DNA of 22,775 bases from Tritrichomonas foetus (taxonomy: Eukaryota > Parabasalia > Tritrichomonadida > Tritrichomonadidae). The stretch is from assembly GCA_001839685.1 (NCBI GenBank), contig MLAK01001285.1, positions 1-22,775 of the forward strand. Direction: 5' to 3'. Under the pieces are notes generated by a model. The model searched no databases. It had not been told where the DNA came from and worked only from the letters and a program-made list of their open reading frames with translations. How positions within the stretch are numbered: position 1 is the stretch's first letter; every line of letters begins with the position of its first letter. Positions 8,301 through 18,300 of the stretch are shown piece after piece. A program made the position numbers and the translations under genes.

Positions 8301-11300
8301 AGTTCAAGCAGTTTATAAAGTTCGTGGTGATTTAAGGGCATCAAAACAAGCAACTATTCAATATGAAGAAATCCATGAAGAAGGTGTTCCTCCTAAATTA
8401 AAACAACAATATGAAAAATATAAAAATTCAGTTAAAGAAAAGGTTAGATATTTATTATCTTTTGTTCCAACAAAAACACCACCTGATAATTTATTACAAA
8501 TATTAACAGACTTTATTTTAAGTGAAATTACAATGAATACACTTGTTTCTTTAATTGATTCTCTTGAAAATTATATGTCAAACATTATGAAAGCTATTTC
8601 ATTTCTTGAAGATTTATTAATGACATCAAATAATGCACTTATTTATGCACTTTGTTCAGAATTTGGATCAACACTGATGTTGTATGATTCTTTATCTTTA
8701 TTAGGAGAATTTTCGAAAAATAAAGTTGATTTATTGAAGCATTGCCATCAAATAATATATATATTGGTTAGTTTAATACAACGAATTCCAGGAAACGCAA
8801 TATTTTCATTAGTCTCTGATTTAATACTATTTTTATGTAAATTTGAATCTGAACAAGTTTACAATATTCTTTTTGCACTGTTCCAAAATCTAAATATTTA
8901 TTTCAAATCAATGCATTTAGATTTATATAAAGCTTTGTTTACATTTTTGTGCTATTTCCATCGCACTTTAGTCGACTCTAAATTATTACGTCTCGATATT
9001 GACAATGTTAATAAAATAATTGCACTTTTCCAGAAATTACCAAAAGAAGCAACAGAAGATTTCATGGTAGCACAATCCATCATTCATGGGTATTTCAATC
9101 CGAATCCACGTTTTATTGATTTAGCTTATATATCTCATGTTAATACACCAGGTATTAAGTCTTATTGCTATTATCTTTATGAAGTAACTAGTAAAGGTAA
9201 TTACATCGACAAAATTGTTCCTCAAGTTTTGCTTATCATTGGATCTGTATTTTGTGGATGCTCTTCACATATTTTATCACAATTTCCCTCATTAGATAAT
9301 ATTTACTCATCACAAAGATCCTATTTCTGTAAAACTCCACTTTCACAAATAAATTTTGCATTGGAATTGATAAAATTCATTCGAAAATTACTTATTTCAC
9401 CAAATAACACAGTAAAAAGCACAGTGATCCAAATATTTGATCAGATTCTGTCTTTAACTGGTAATTTTGAAGATGAAAATACTGTCAAACAAATTATTGG
9501 TGTTTATTCTGTCTTCTCCAATGTAATTGATCCACTTCGCCCCTTCACTATTGCAAGAGATCAAGCTGAAAATCGATTATATTTTGTTTTATCAATGAAC
9601 GAACCATCTAAAACAATAACTGGTGTTGTTTTGCCTATAACATCAGCACTTAAAACTCAGAGTATTCAAGTTAACGATTCATTTAATACATATCCTATAC
9701 TACAATTTTCTTCACAGATTTATACATCAGATATTCTGCTTAAATCTATAGTTAACATTTTATTTAATTTACAAAAGAATCATTATTCTGATTGTCTTTT
9801 ATCCTTTTTTGCAGAATCATGTCTTAATGAATATTTATCTGATATAGAAAATGGTGAAAAAATCTCAAATACATTTATTAATTCAGTTCCGCCTATTTCT
9901 ATAAAAAGATTTATTTATAAAAAACATTCTAGTCTTGTTATGTCATTAATTCAAAAATCATTAATGTCTGCAAATAAAGGTATTTTTGTTGGGTCACCAC
10001 TAAAACCTAAATTTTACCATGCTTCATTTACTCATGTTGTTCATCATCAAGACTATACTTTAGATGAGAACCAATTTATCACAAGATATGGAATGCATAT
10101 TTTTGTTACATCAGTCGTTGATGATAAATATCCATCATACTTTGTAATTCATGTTAATCCAGCTTCAGATTTCATTGCTGGAATTATTAATCATTCAATT
10201 CATGAAAATCACGTAAAAATTGCTCAATTTGATTCTAAGAATGACGTTATTTCAATGAACGGCGAAAAAATTTCCGAATTGAAGCAAAAAGAAGGTTTTA
10301 TTGAATTTCGATTTCATCCACAAAAATGTAAAATTTCTTTAGCAACGAATACTCGATCAAGAAGAGTGTTTTCAAGAGCTTTACCATCAACTTTGTGCTC
10401 ATTTTTCATTATTGTTAATTCCAATCAAAGAATTATTTATAAATGTTCGGTTGAAGCTACATCAAATGTTTTCAAAAAGAAAGCCAAATTTATTGACATT
10501 TTCAATCCACCTAAACTTGTGAAACATGTTACACATAAAGAAATTTTACCAACCCAACAAGAATATAATCAGAAAAATTATAAAATGATTGATCTTGGAA
10601 AATCTGATGAAACAGATCATTATGAATCCTATGTCATAATTAAAGATAGTGTGAAAAAAATTATTCAAACTCGACTTTTTATTCAGCCAGTCGAAATGAA
10701 TATCAAAAATATGATTTCGTGTAAATCTTTTGAATTGCCATATTCATTACTACCAACAAGAATAAATGCAATTGTTTCAAATTCATCTTATAACCCTAAT
10801 GTCTTAACAACACCACTTCAAGAACACTATTATTATGAAGTATCAAATAATATGGGAACAGCTACTTTATTAAGTGCAAATCAAGTTAAAATTATTCAAA
10901 GCTTTTTAATTCCACCACTTCATTTCAAAAATTTCCAACATCTACCTGCTGAAATATTGAATTGCTATTTTAGTGGTGTCTGTAATCTTCATCGTGAAGA
11001 AGTTTTAACTTTATTATTCATTCGTAATATCAAAAATGAAGAATCATTAAAATATTTCCAAATGAACGAAAAGCAATTAGTTACATTTGTTGTGCAAACT
11101 TTGCTTTTACTTGAACCAATTAAATTTTCGAACTTAAGAGAGAGTAAATCACCAATTAGTTTTGACATTAATAGTGATAGCGATGTTTTTGCTTCTTTAT
11201 CTTCAAAAGCAGAATTGTATGACTATCAAATTGCTATGAATAATATTATTAAAATTGTAACATCAAATGTTGACCGATGTAAATCATTTTTATTGTGCTG

Positions 11301-14028
11301 GTATAAAATATTGATCAAAATGATGAATAATGAATTATTTAATACAGTTTTGCCATCAAATTCGGAAGCAATTATCATTTCCCCTGCATCCATTCAGAGT
11401 TTTATCAAGAAATATAATAGTACTAATAATTCTGGAAATAATAAAGCCATTGAATTCAAAAAGCATACTGCAACAGGCTGGATTGTTTTTGCAGCGAATC
11501 TTGGTGAAAACATGACAAACAAAATTGCATTACAGCCAAATTCTTATCCAATTAATTTTGATACTGGTTACTATTATGTTGAAGGTGATAATATATCTCT
11601 TCAATTAAATTATGTATCTCCAAAGCAATCTACTGTAATTTTACCTGTTAATGAATCAACGTCTTCTATTAATTCATATTTATTAGATACTTTCTTTGAA
11701 TTAATGATAAACTTTAAATATTTTGTGTTATTTTTGGAAAAATACTCTAATATACTAGAAATAAATCAGAAAAACAATATTTTCTTACGACTGAGAGATA
11801 ATTTATATACTGCAATTGGTGCTCAATCACCTTTCTTTTATACACATGATTCAATTTTGTTAAAATTTATTAATGAACATCTTCCAATTGATAACAAAGA
11901 TATTACAACAGATTATATTCAATCATTCAATATCCTTATACAATTAACTAATTCCACACCACACCAATCTCTCAAGGATTATATTAATGAAATTCGAACA
12001 GAATATGACGATTTTAGAGCCTCTTCATTACAAGCCTTCCTCAAGGAAGAAGAAACACCGGAAATCCCTGATCTTCCGAATTCGTTCATTCCTTCATCAT
12101 TTTCACCAACAGCATCAATCAGAAATGATTTAATGTCACTCAAAAGAGTTTTATTAATCAAGCAGCCAAAAGACTTATTAAGCTTTCCTATTCATCTAAT
12201 TCTCACTGATTGGGTTGAATCATTTGCAACTTATCCACCTGTTGACATAAATGCAGAAAATGATACAACAATTAAAATCAAATTTACTATTTTCAAACCT
12301 CAATCTTTCCTTTTAATCGATTCTGATCAATTAATTGATGTAAATATAAAAATATCAAATTCAATTGAATTTGACAAATGTACTTCATTGATTTTAAATC
12401 CAATTCTAACTGGAAGAATTACATCACAGAATTCTATTTTTGTAAGTTATCCGGAAGATGTTCTTTTCATAAAATTCCCAGATGGCTATGACATAACCAA
12501 TCATCACTTCATTGTAGCAACAAAAGAAAAACCAAAAGATATGAAATCTTTTGCATATTCAAATAGAGTTCAACTAATCTCTGATATAAAAGAAATGACT
12601 AATCATTGGAGTAAATTTGATGATAAACAAATTTTGGCTCATATTACACCAGCAATGTTATCTACCCTATCAAAGCAGCAACATAATTCTTTCTTTGAAA
12701 TCAACAAATTAGCTATGCTTACTAATTCTCACCGTACTCATTTATGGAACTTAAGGTCAACTATTTTAGTCGCATTTAATTATTTAAGCTATGCATTTAA
12801 AGAAACTACTGAAAGTGAATCCTTTGCGCCATATAAACAATTCATTTCAATGACAATGATCGTTCCACAATTCCAGCAATTAATTCAAGATCGTTCTGCA
12901 TTGCGATTTTCTTATCAAAATTTGGTTATTTCCCGAAGAGATGGACTTGATGTTCGCAATGGTGTTTCAAGACAGTTAAATAAATCAATGATTTGTCAAT
13001 TCTCTGAAGAGTATAATAAAAATCCCGAGAACTTCAGAAGTGCAAAAAGGCCATTTCATATCTCTTTTGATGCTGAAAATGGTGTTGATTATGGTGGCTT
13101 AATGCGTGAATTCGCTACTGAATTAGCGAAAGACATATCTGAACCTAATATTGGACTTTTCATTCACACACCAAATAATCGTGAACAAAAGGGATCATTT
13201 AGAGATAGTTTAATTCCTTCACCTGATCCTTCTTTAAATCAGCCCGAAAAAGTTTATTATGCAGTTGGTGGTTTAATTGCGATTTCCATGCGTACTGGCT
13301 TAGTTCAGCCTTTTACTTTTCCACCTTTATTTTGGGAATATTTGTCTGGAAGTGAACTAACCCCAAACCACATATATCAAATTGATGAAGATTACAGACA
13401 ATTAATTACATCATTGCAGCAAGCTATTGATTCTAAAATATCTGAAGAAAATTTCGCGCAAACTTTCAATTTAAGGCCAGTTTATATCGATTCAAGAGGA
13501 ACTGAACATAATATTCGCCAACTCCAACGAATAACAACTGAAAACTGTGCAAGATATATTGCATTATGTCATGAAGCAAGAATTTCTGAACTAAAAAGAC
13601 CACTTGATTCAATAAAACGCGGTTTCTGGGAAAATATAAAAACTACAATCCCTTCATATGTTACACCTGACCTTCTTGAACATTTAGCTTGTGGTGATAA
13701 AGTTATTGATGTTCGTCAACTTCAACAAATCACAAATTTATCAATTTCTAAACCACAAAGACAACTGTTTTGGGAATCAATTTCCCGGATGTCAAATGAA
13801 CAAAGAAAGCAGCTTCTTCAATTTTCGACTGGATCAATGATTCTTCCAACGAACTTGAAGAAGACATATTTGACTGTTGATCGGGCACCGGGTGATATTG
13901 ACACAAGATTACCAACGTCATCAACATGCTTCTGTAGACTTCATATGCCTGAATATTCCTCAACAGAAAAAATGTTTCATGCGCTCATTCTTGCAATTGA
14001 AAATACAGGAACATTTGAAAATTCTTAA
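5329..14028 (+). CDS. Giant HECT-domain E3 ubiquitin ligase, putatively N-myristoylated
   Basis: This 2899-residue protein ends in a complete HECT domain (about 2550-2899), which accepts ubiquitin from an E2 on a cysteine and passes it to substrates. The N-lobe has the GVDYGGLMREF signature from Gly2585. The C-lobe has the DVRQLQ, FW and LLQFSTG blocks and LPTSSTCF with catalytic Cys2867. That cysteine lies 32 residues from the end, the usual HECT spacing, and the conserved Phe at position -4 is present (FENS end). The N-terminus MGNTSS fits an N-myristoylation signal (Gly2, Ser6), so membrane targeting is likely. Residues of about 270-520 alternate short hydrophobic strands and could be a beta-propeller. 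Most of 550-1500 looks like helical solenoid. About 1554-1710 is beta-rich and SPRY-like in character. These middle assignments are weak. Large HERC-type ligases have a comparable layout, but I see no clear RCC1 repeats. The stop overlaps a UAAA polyadenylation-type signal. Confidence 0.95.
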   Translation: MGNTSSQPAPQTEQKIYNINSITTYKQIPTFFETLFEQLAIDVKFSYSEAEYKSYSLGNKFVLNDMTIADIMYHSEALSSYSDKLELMRNVIIPTLSKSLITNDTALIITDLYVEFFKRRASYFISCFNQNSNVNLSATSSEPNLSLCPSLNASTSSDGNTNSEVKLSNQENEKIIHDFDEKFFHEFIQKNIYWMKQYNKVPENGELDINTILKLLDSPNTLQLTYDAFMWGISRHDINLVVKSLKCILDISIAEKVSKQTFKTLNVYYMALFNKPSNMCFEIKENEMKTISLDPFLVTQENSHSILAKSRSDIYLFTPNSILTVISLATTKDKRTNRLKTFNLSAHFPRKTDSQFIVATDQIILIGDYTNMISCLTRPFSILPQKPTYASHCPPIKTPATSDGNLVYSLTSNSEISVYYIDIVRIVFIRQIKLKRGTAPLLLPYSEALIPPYWEFKSSLAVNGHVIQFITIMISNEAYKYNHFIRSFSLIDGSHIQDTILTTPYPIHSWIYDSENYIWGLSPYSTGSNILQYKYYGPSLSNRDLYAIFGFLEQHRDRKYSFSEILNYIANILEFYTIKFSNSKTLNFEVNSDQILPLICFINEISIENLFIIDAFLSILAENINNNPSLIKYDYLPLIKSVLIKISESRQAHELVYSFVDDIIETIFYIDHTFISQLVDLILPIITPQQLYLFSRHYQSKAFCYLFSIQSLKTSYTDIIIKILYNRHYKEQSDFIIHYHSAIFTQFVFQSKEIIISNSKIPFIPPSFIETIVNNLFEKLINFVSNPKELNDEFFYSQSDFIDLFRRLLVLIRPIAKFDKFSLQIMDKCYPFLKIMALQFNQNRLTSSDGRISLCYELMVEVFEFWFGCLVAAFKGSDDVKLIKKYSIFLKESHNLLSLDNWESSLLVNIDTIIDTHVTPDFDIKVLMEFIYKKIQNPFNRRLNNEDKEFEGHLMIALASHLNMIDKLQSLCNLVASDQKDIIISPQIRQLVQAVYKVRGDLRASKQATIQYEEIHEEGVPPKLKQQYEKYKNSVKEKVRYLLSFVPTKTPPDNLLQILTDFILSEITMNTLVSLIDSLENYMSNIMKAISFLEDLLMTSNNALIYALCSEFGSTLMLYDSLSLLGEFSKNKVDLLKHCHQIIYILVSLIQRIPGNAIFSLVSDLILFLCKFESEQVYNILFALFQNLNIYFKSMHLDLYKALFTFLCYFHRTLVDSKLLRLDIDNVNKIIALFQKLPKEATEDFMVAQSIIHGYFNPNPRFIDLAYISHVNTPGIKSYCYYLYEVTSKGNYIDKIVPQVLLIIGSVFCGCSSHILSQFPSLDNIYSSQRSYFCKTPLSQINFALELIKFIRKLLISPNNTVKSTVIQIFDQILSLTGNFEDENTVKQIIGVYSVFSNVIDPLRPFTIARDQAENRLYFVLSMNEPSKTITGVVLPITSALKTQSIQVNDSFNTYPILQFSSQIYTSDILLKSIVNILFNLQKNHYSDCLLSFFAESCLNEYLSDIENGEKISNTFINSVPPISIKRFIYKKHSSLVMSLIQKSLMSANKGIFVGSPLKPKFYHASFTHVVHHQDYTLDENQFITRYGMHIFVTSVVDDKYPSYFVIHVNPASDFIAGIINHSIHENHVKIAQFDSKNDVISMNGEKISELKQKEGFIEFRFHPQKCKISLATNTRSRRVFSRALPSTLCSFFIIVNSNQRIIYKCSVEATSNVFKKKAKFIDIFNPPKLVKHVTHKEILPTQQEYNQKNYKMIDLGKSDETDHYESYVIIKDSVKKIIQTRLFIQPVEMNIKNMISCKSFELPYSLLPTRINAIVSNSSYNPNVLTTPLQEHYYYEVSNNMGTATLLSANQVKIIQSFLIPPLHFKNFQHLPAEILNCYFSGVCNLHREEVLTLLFIRNIKNEESLKYFQMNEKQLVTFVVQTLLLLEPIKFSNLRESKSPISFDINSDSDVFASLSSKAELYDYQIAMNNIIKIVTSNVDRCKSFLLCWYKILIKMMNNELFNTVLPSNSEAIIISPASIQSFIKKYNSTNNSGNNKAIEFKKHTATGWIVFAANLGENMTNKIALQPNSYPINFDTGYYYVEGDNISLQLNYVSPKQSTVILPVNESTSSINSYLLDTFFELMINFKYFVLFLEKYSNILEINQKNNIFLRLRDNLYTAIGAQSPFFYTHDSILLKFINEHLPIDNKDITTDYIQSFNILIQLTNSTPHQSLKDYINEIRTEYDDFRASSLQAFLKEEETPEIPDLPNSFIPSSFSPTASIRNDLMSLKRVLLIKQPKDLLSFPIHLILTDWVESFATYPPVDINAENDTTIKIKFTIFKPQSFLLIDSDQLIDVNIKISNSIEFDKCTSLILNPILTGRITSQNSIFVSYPEDVLFIKFPDGYDITNHHFIVATKEKPKDMKSFAYSNRVQLISDIKEMTNHWSKFDDKQILAHITPAMLSTLSKQQHNSFFEINKLAMLTNSHRTHLWNLRSTILVAFNYLSYAFKETTESESFAPYKQFISMTMIVPQFQQLIQDRSALRFSYQNLVISRRDGLDVRNGVSRQLNKSMICQFSEEYNKNPENFRSAKRPFHISFDAENGVDYGGLMREFATELAKDISEPNIGLFIHTPNNREQKGSFRDSLIPSPDPSLNQPEKVYYAVGGLIAISMRTGLVQPFTFPPLFWEYLSGSELTPNHIYQIDEDYRQLITSLQQAIDSKISEENFAQTFNLRPVYIDSRGTEHNIRQLQRITTENCARYIALCHEARISELKRPLDSIKRGFWENIKTTIPSYVTPDLLEHLACGDKVIDVRQLQQITNLSISKPQRQLFWESISRMSNEQRKQLLQFSTGSMILPTNLKKTYLTVDRAPGDIDTRLPTSSTCFCRLHMPEYSSTEKMFHALILAIENTGTFENS

Positions 14029-14307
14029 AAAAATTGTTTTCTTTTTTGTGAGTAAAAATATTTTATATCTAATTTAATTTTACATTATTTGTCTCTGTGA
14101 TTATAATTATTAATCTTTTTCTAGAATAAATAGTTATTACTTGTTCTTGAAGAAAAATCTACTCATTGTCAAGAATTTGATAGAATACTCATCTTTCCAA
14201 ATTGGAGCGACTTTTTCAAAGGAAAAATACGTTATCGCTGCTCATGATCAGTATATTCAGTGCTTATATCGCCAATAATTAAATTATTATGTCCATTTAA
14301 ATATTGA

Positions 14308-15216
14308 ATGAGTAGTTTTGCTCAAATGAAGGTGAATTCACCTTCTCGCCCCACAAGCAGCACGGCTCATGGGAAACTTACCCAATTCCAAGAAAAATTA
14401 CTATTAAGATATCAGAACTATATTAAAGTTCTTCAAGACCGCGCCGAAACAGTTGCAAAAAAATCGAATGATGATCTTCAAAATCGAATGAATCAGTTTC
14501 TAAAAAAGAAAGGCGAAATTTTGGGAGTTAGAGAGCAAATTTTATCATCTATGGACAACGCAGAAAAAACATTTGACGAATTGAGAATAAATTTGAACGA
14601 GACTCGAGAATCACTCAAAAGTGAAGTAGATTCATTGCATCATGATGCTCTTTCAATTTATGAATCTTCCTTTCAATCACTCAGGCCAGACATTGAAAAA
14701 TCTATAAATGATACAAAAGATATAGAACCGCAGCTTCCTGACTACAGTAAAGGTAAACTTGAACATGAAATTCAATGTTTGAATAAGAAATTTTTAGAGA
14801 CTAAAAAAATGCTAATTTCTACTCTCTATCAAATCGAACAATCAATTCTGAATGATTGTGAAAATGCAGAAGACCAATTTGAAGAGAAAACAAACATGTA
14901 TCATGAAAATCACTTTATTGGTCTATTGAAAATTGTGAAGGAAAGCTTGAATCCAGAAAAACCGATTGACTACTCTGAACTTTGTAAACAATTTTATAAT
15001 GATGAACAAAAATTCGTTCAATGTCTAACAAAACAGATTCAAGGAATTAACATTTTTTCTCCTCCAAATAACTTTTCAGATGAAGAACTTGACTTTTGGA
15101 TGAAAGGTTGTAATAATATTCTTGAAATGCATAATATTTTTCTTGATCAGTTTAAAGAAAAATTCAAAGAACATACTCAAGCAGTTGATAATGATAATAT
15201 TGCACTTGTTGAATAA
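14308..15216 (+). CDS. Coiled-coil protein, N-terminal part (frame interrupted by TAA)
   Basis: This is a 302-residue, mostly helical, charged protein with long heptad-like stretches from about residue 25 to the end, preceded by a Ser/Pro/Thr-rich N-terminus. An in-frame TGA stands directly before the ATG, so the start is firm. The frame closes at TAA 15214-15216. The same frame then continues without another stop to 18876, and the protein character (coiled coil, similar codon use) does not change across the stop. I read this as the N-terminal part of one long coiled-coil protein of about 1520 residues. The whole resembles in size and style CCDC180-type flagellar proteins (DUF4455/DUF4456), a weak inference. 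A genuine short protein is the alternative. No convincing initiator motif lies close upstream. Confidence 0.75.
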   Translation: MSSFAQMKVNSPSRPTSSTAHGKLTQFQEKLLLRYQNYIKVLQDRAETVAKKSNDDLQNRMNQFLKKKGEILGVREQILSSMDNAEKTFDELRINLNETRESLKSEVDSLHHDALSIYESSFQSLRPDIEKSINDTKDIEPQLPDYSKGKLEHEIQCLNKKFLETKKMLISTLYQIEQSILNDCENAEDQFEEKTNMYHENHFIGLLKIVKESLNPEKPIDYSELCKQFYNDEQKFVQCLTKQIQGINIFSPPNNFSDEELDFWMKGCNNILEMHNIFLDQFKEKFKEHTQAVDNDNIALVE

Positions 15217-15220
15217 CTAG
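15214..15220 (+). other. In-frame TAA stop in CTAG context between two halves of a coiled-coil frame
   Basis: The stop TAA is immediately followed by CTAG. The codons after it are open and stay in the same frame (frame of 14308) to 18876. A stop followed by CUAG is the known strong readthrough context in animals when the stop is UGA; here the stop is UAA, for which efficiency is expected to be lower. A nonsense mutation in a pseudogene or paralogue, or a single-base sequencing error, would give the same picture. Confidence 0.8.
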
Positions 15221-15330
15221 AAAAAGATGCTTTGAATTTAAGGCCAGAATCTCCTGCGCTTTCTGCATTTGCGGAAATTCAACCATTATTGACAGTCTCT
15301 CAAAAAGCACATAATGAATTTTATGAAAAA

Positions 15331-18300
15331 ATGATTAAATATTGGTCAAATCGAACTGAAGCTATGCAAAAAAGTGTTACTTCAATTCATGACTTTTTGA
15401 AACCATTAATTGATATTTATCATGAATTTGTCACCCGAGAAAAAGAAATTGAAGAAAATGTTGCTGAACAAACAAAAAATCTTTCAAACGCATCAAATGA
15501 AATTTTAAATCAGCTTGAAGATGAACTTTCCTTAAAAATTAACGAAATTGAAACTTTAATCGATCAAAATGAAATTAATATTCGCGTAAAAGATTGTAAA
15601 GCAATTTTAAATAAAATAGAAGCTGAATATCGCTCTTTTTATGAAAAAGCAAATGATGGCTATGTTTCAATTCCAGCAAAAGTTGGAGACCTTTTCCAAA
15701 GTTGTGAAACTCGTGTTTTACAAATATTGAAAATGAGGAAAACTGCAGAAAATCCAGATTTAATAACTTCTTCAACTTTACTTCCAACACATTCATCAAA
15801 TTCAAAAGAAAATCAATCTCGGCCATCAACAGCTTCTTCTTCATCAAAGAAAGGTGGAAGAAGATCAAAATCAAAGCCACCTCCAGAACCAGCAATTCCA
15901 ATCATTTTATTCAATTTTTCAATTAAAAATGGCGCAAAGTTTGAAGAGCTTGAACCTTTGGAATTAATTCCACATTTTGATAACTTTTCTGAAAATGAAG
16001 CAACAACGCCTTCATCAATGACATCACAAAGAAGTGGAAAAGGAAAAGGAAAAGCTCCTCCACCAAGACCAAAACGTGGACAAAAGAATACAAAGCAAGC
16101 AACATCAAACACAATTCCCGAGATCGAAATGCCAAATTTACCTCTACTTTCTAATGTTTTACAAATCAATGGGGAACCTTCAATTACTATTTTTGTACCA
16201 GACAATTCTATAATTAATGATTTTGTAAATAATTTCAGACAAAAACTTTTAACGTCCCTTCATCAAAGCTATAGTGATGCTGCAGTGATTGCACAACATG
16301 AGGCAGATAAATTTAAACTTACTGATCAATTAAATGAACGATTAAGAACACATTCACCACGTGCAAATGGAATTGAATTAAATATTGCTCAGCAACGAGT
16401 TATGTCTGTTGAATCAAGAAAATTAAAGCTCTCAAAATTCTTCACAAACTTTGCTACTTCTTTCAATAAGAGTTTAAATACACTTCATGAATCAATAAAT
16501 GAACGACTAACGAATATAACCAGTGATGCGGAAAAACTTCATCATTTTATTGATGATTTGTATAAAGTTCAAGCATCACGAGAATTTCCACAACTGCATC
16601 ATATTCAACAAAAAGATTTTGAAATGTATCTTACAAATAGAAATGAAGTTATTGACAATCTAAATATTGAAATTGAAACATTTAAAAAACATTTTGAAGA
16701 AATAATAAATCGTTTTGTTGAATCATACATTGCTTCTAATAAATCAAATATGAAAGGAAGTCAGTTAAATTTATTAGAAAATTCCAATACAACAAATAAT
16801 TCGACTAATGAATCTTTGAATGATTGTAATGATCCTGAAGATAGTGCAATGTGTGCCGCAATTGTTGCGAAAGTGAATGAACAAATGAATCTTTTGCTTG
16901 ATGGAACCAAAACGCAAGAAAAAAATGCAATTGATTCAACTGATTTAATTGTAAATAAAACAAAAGAAGAATTTGAATCACAATTTCCACATCATGTTGC
17001 TGATGTTAAATTCCTTGAAGAATTATCAACACTTTTGAATAGTGCAATTTTGAAATATAATGCATTGATGTTCAAGAACAAGCAAATGGATGACGAATTG
17101 AAATTAGCTGTTGAAAATTTGGAAACTACTCGAAATTTGGAACTTGATCTACAACAAAAAATTGCACGGCTTATCGAATCTGTTGATAAAGTTAGGATTT
17201 CATTTTTAAGGCGGGCCACTTTTCTAGGATGCCTTAAAACTACGTCTTTTGTGAGTTCACCAATTGTTGTTGTTCTGGATTTAACAAAAATTGGGGAAAA
17301 TGATCCAACAAGTGAACTAACTAATAATTTAATGAATAGTGGGAAAGATCTTCCAAGGCCAACATCCCGATCAAGAAATCGAAATTCTAGCCCTGATAAG
17401 AAAAGGAAATCTCCGGTTTCATCTAAAAAATTAAATTCTAAGACTTCTTCAAAACAAAATACAAAAAATTCAAAATTCGAAACAGCTCCGACCGATTCCT
17501 CAAATTCTCTTCCAGATTCTCTTGTTTCACAAATTAATGCCATTGGACAACAATTAAATCAAGACATTGTTCACGCCACAAATGATTATTTAAATCAAGT
17601 TAAATCAAGAAAAAGTCAAATTACTAGACCAGAATTAATTCCATCGAATGTAAATGAAATTTCTGATAAAATGAAAGCTAAATGGAATGAATATATCACA
17701 GAATCTAAAAATGTGATTAAAAAATCGACACATTCACTAATGACATTTTTGATTGATACTATTCAATCAATTAAACTCACAATTGATTTAACATTTGAAC
17801 TCTACTTGGAATTTTCTGTAAAAATGAACAGCATCATTGAACAAACTCAACGCCTTCATGATGAATTTGAAGTAAAAATAAAAGAATATCAAATTCAAAG
17901 AGAAGAATATCGAGATAAACTAAATCCTAAAACTGTTGATGCTAATAACATCAATGTTCTTAATCAGCTCATTGTTGATGAAAGAACTATATATAATGAC
18001 GAAAAGACGGTCATCGAAAATCATAGAAATACCATAATTGGATTTGAAACGAGCGAAATGAATTTGTTCATAAGCAATTTGATTGTCATAAGTAATTCAT
18101 ATTTACAAATATTTGATAATTTCATGTTTGTTGAAGATACTACTTACAAGCATAGAATTTCAAATGCGACCCGTAGAACGATGACTGATATGTTGCGTGA
18201 GAAAACACGAATTCAACAGCAACAACAGATGTTACAGCAACAAACTAATAGCAATGTTGCTGATCCCTTTTATGTTCCAGGAAGACCGTTCAAAATGAGA

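Noticed and set aside
16992..17543. Minus-strand frame of 183 residues
   Set aside because: It is antisense to the coiled-coil gene, rich in Phe/Ser/Arg as expected for the complement of Lys/Glu/Asn codons, with no recognisable domain.
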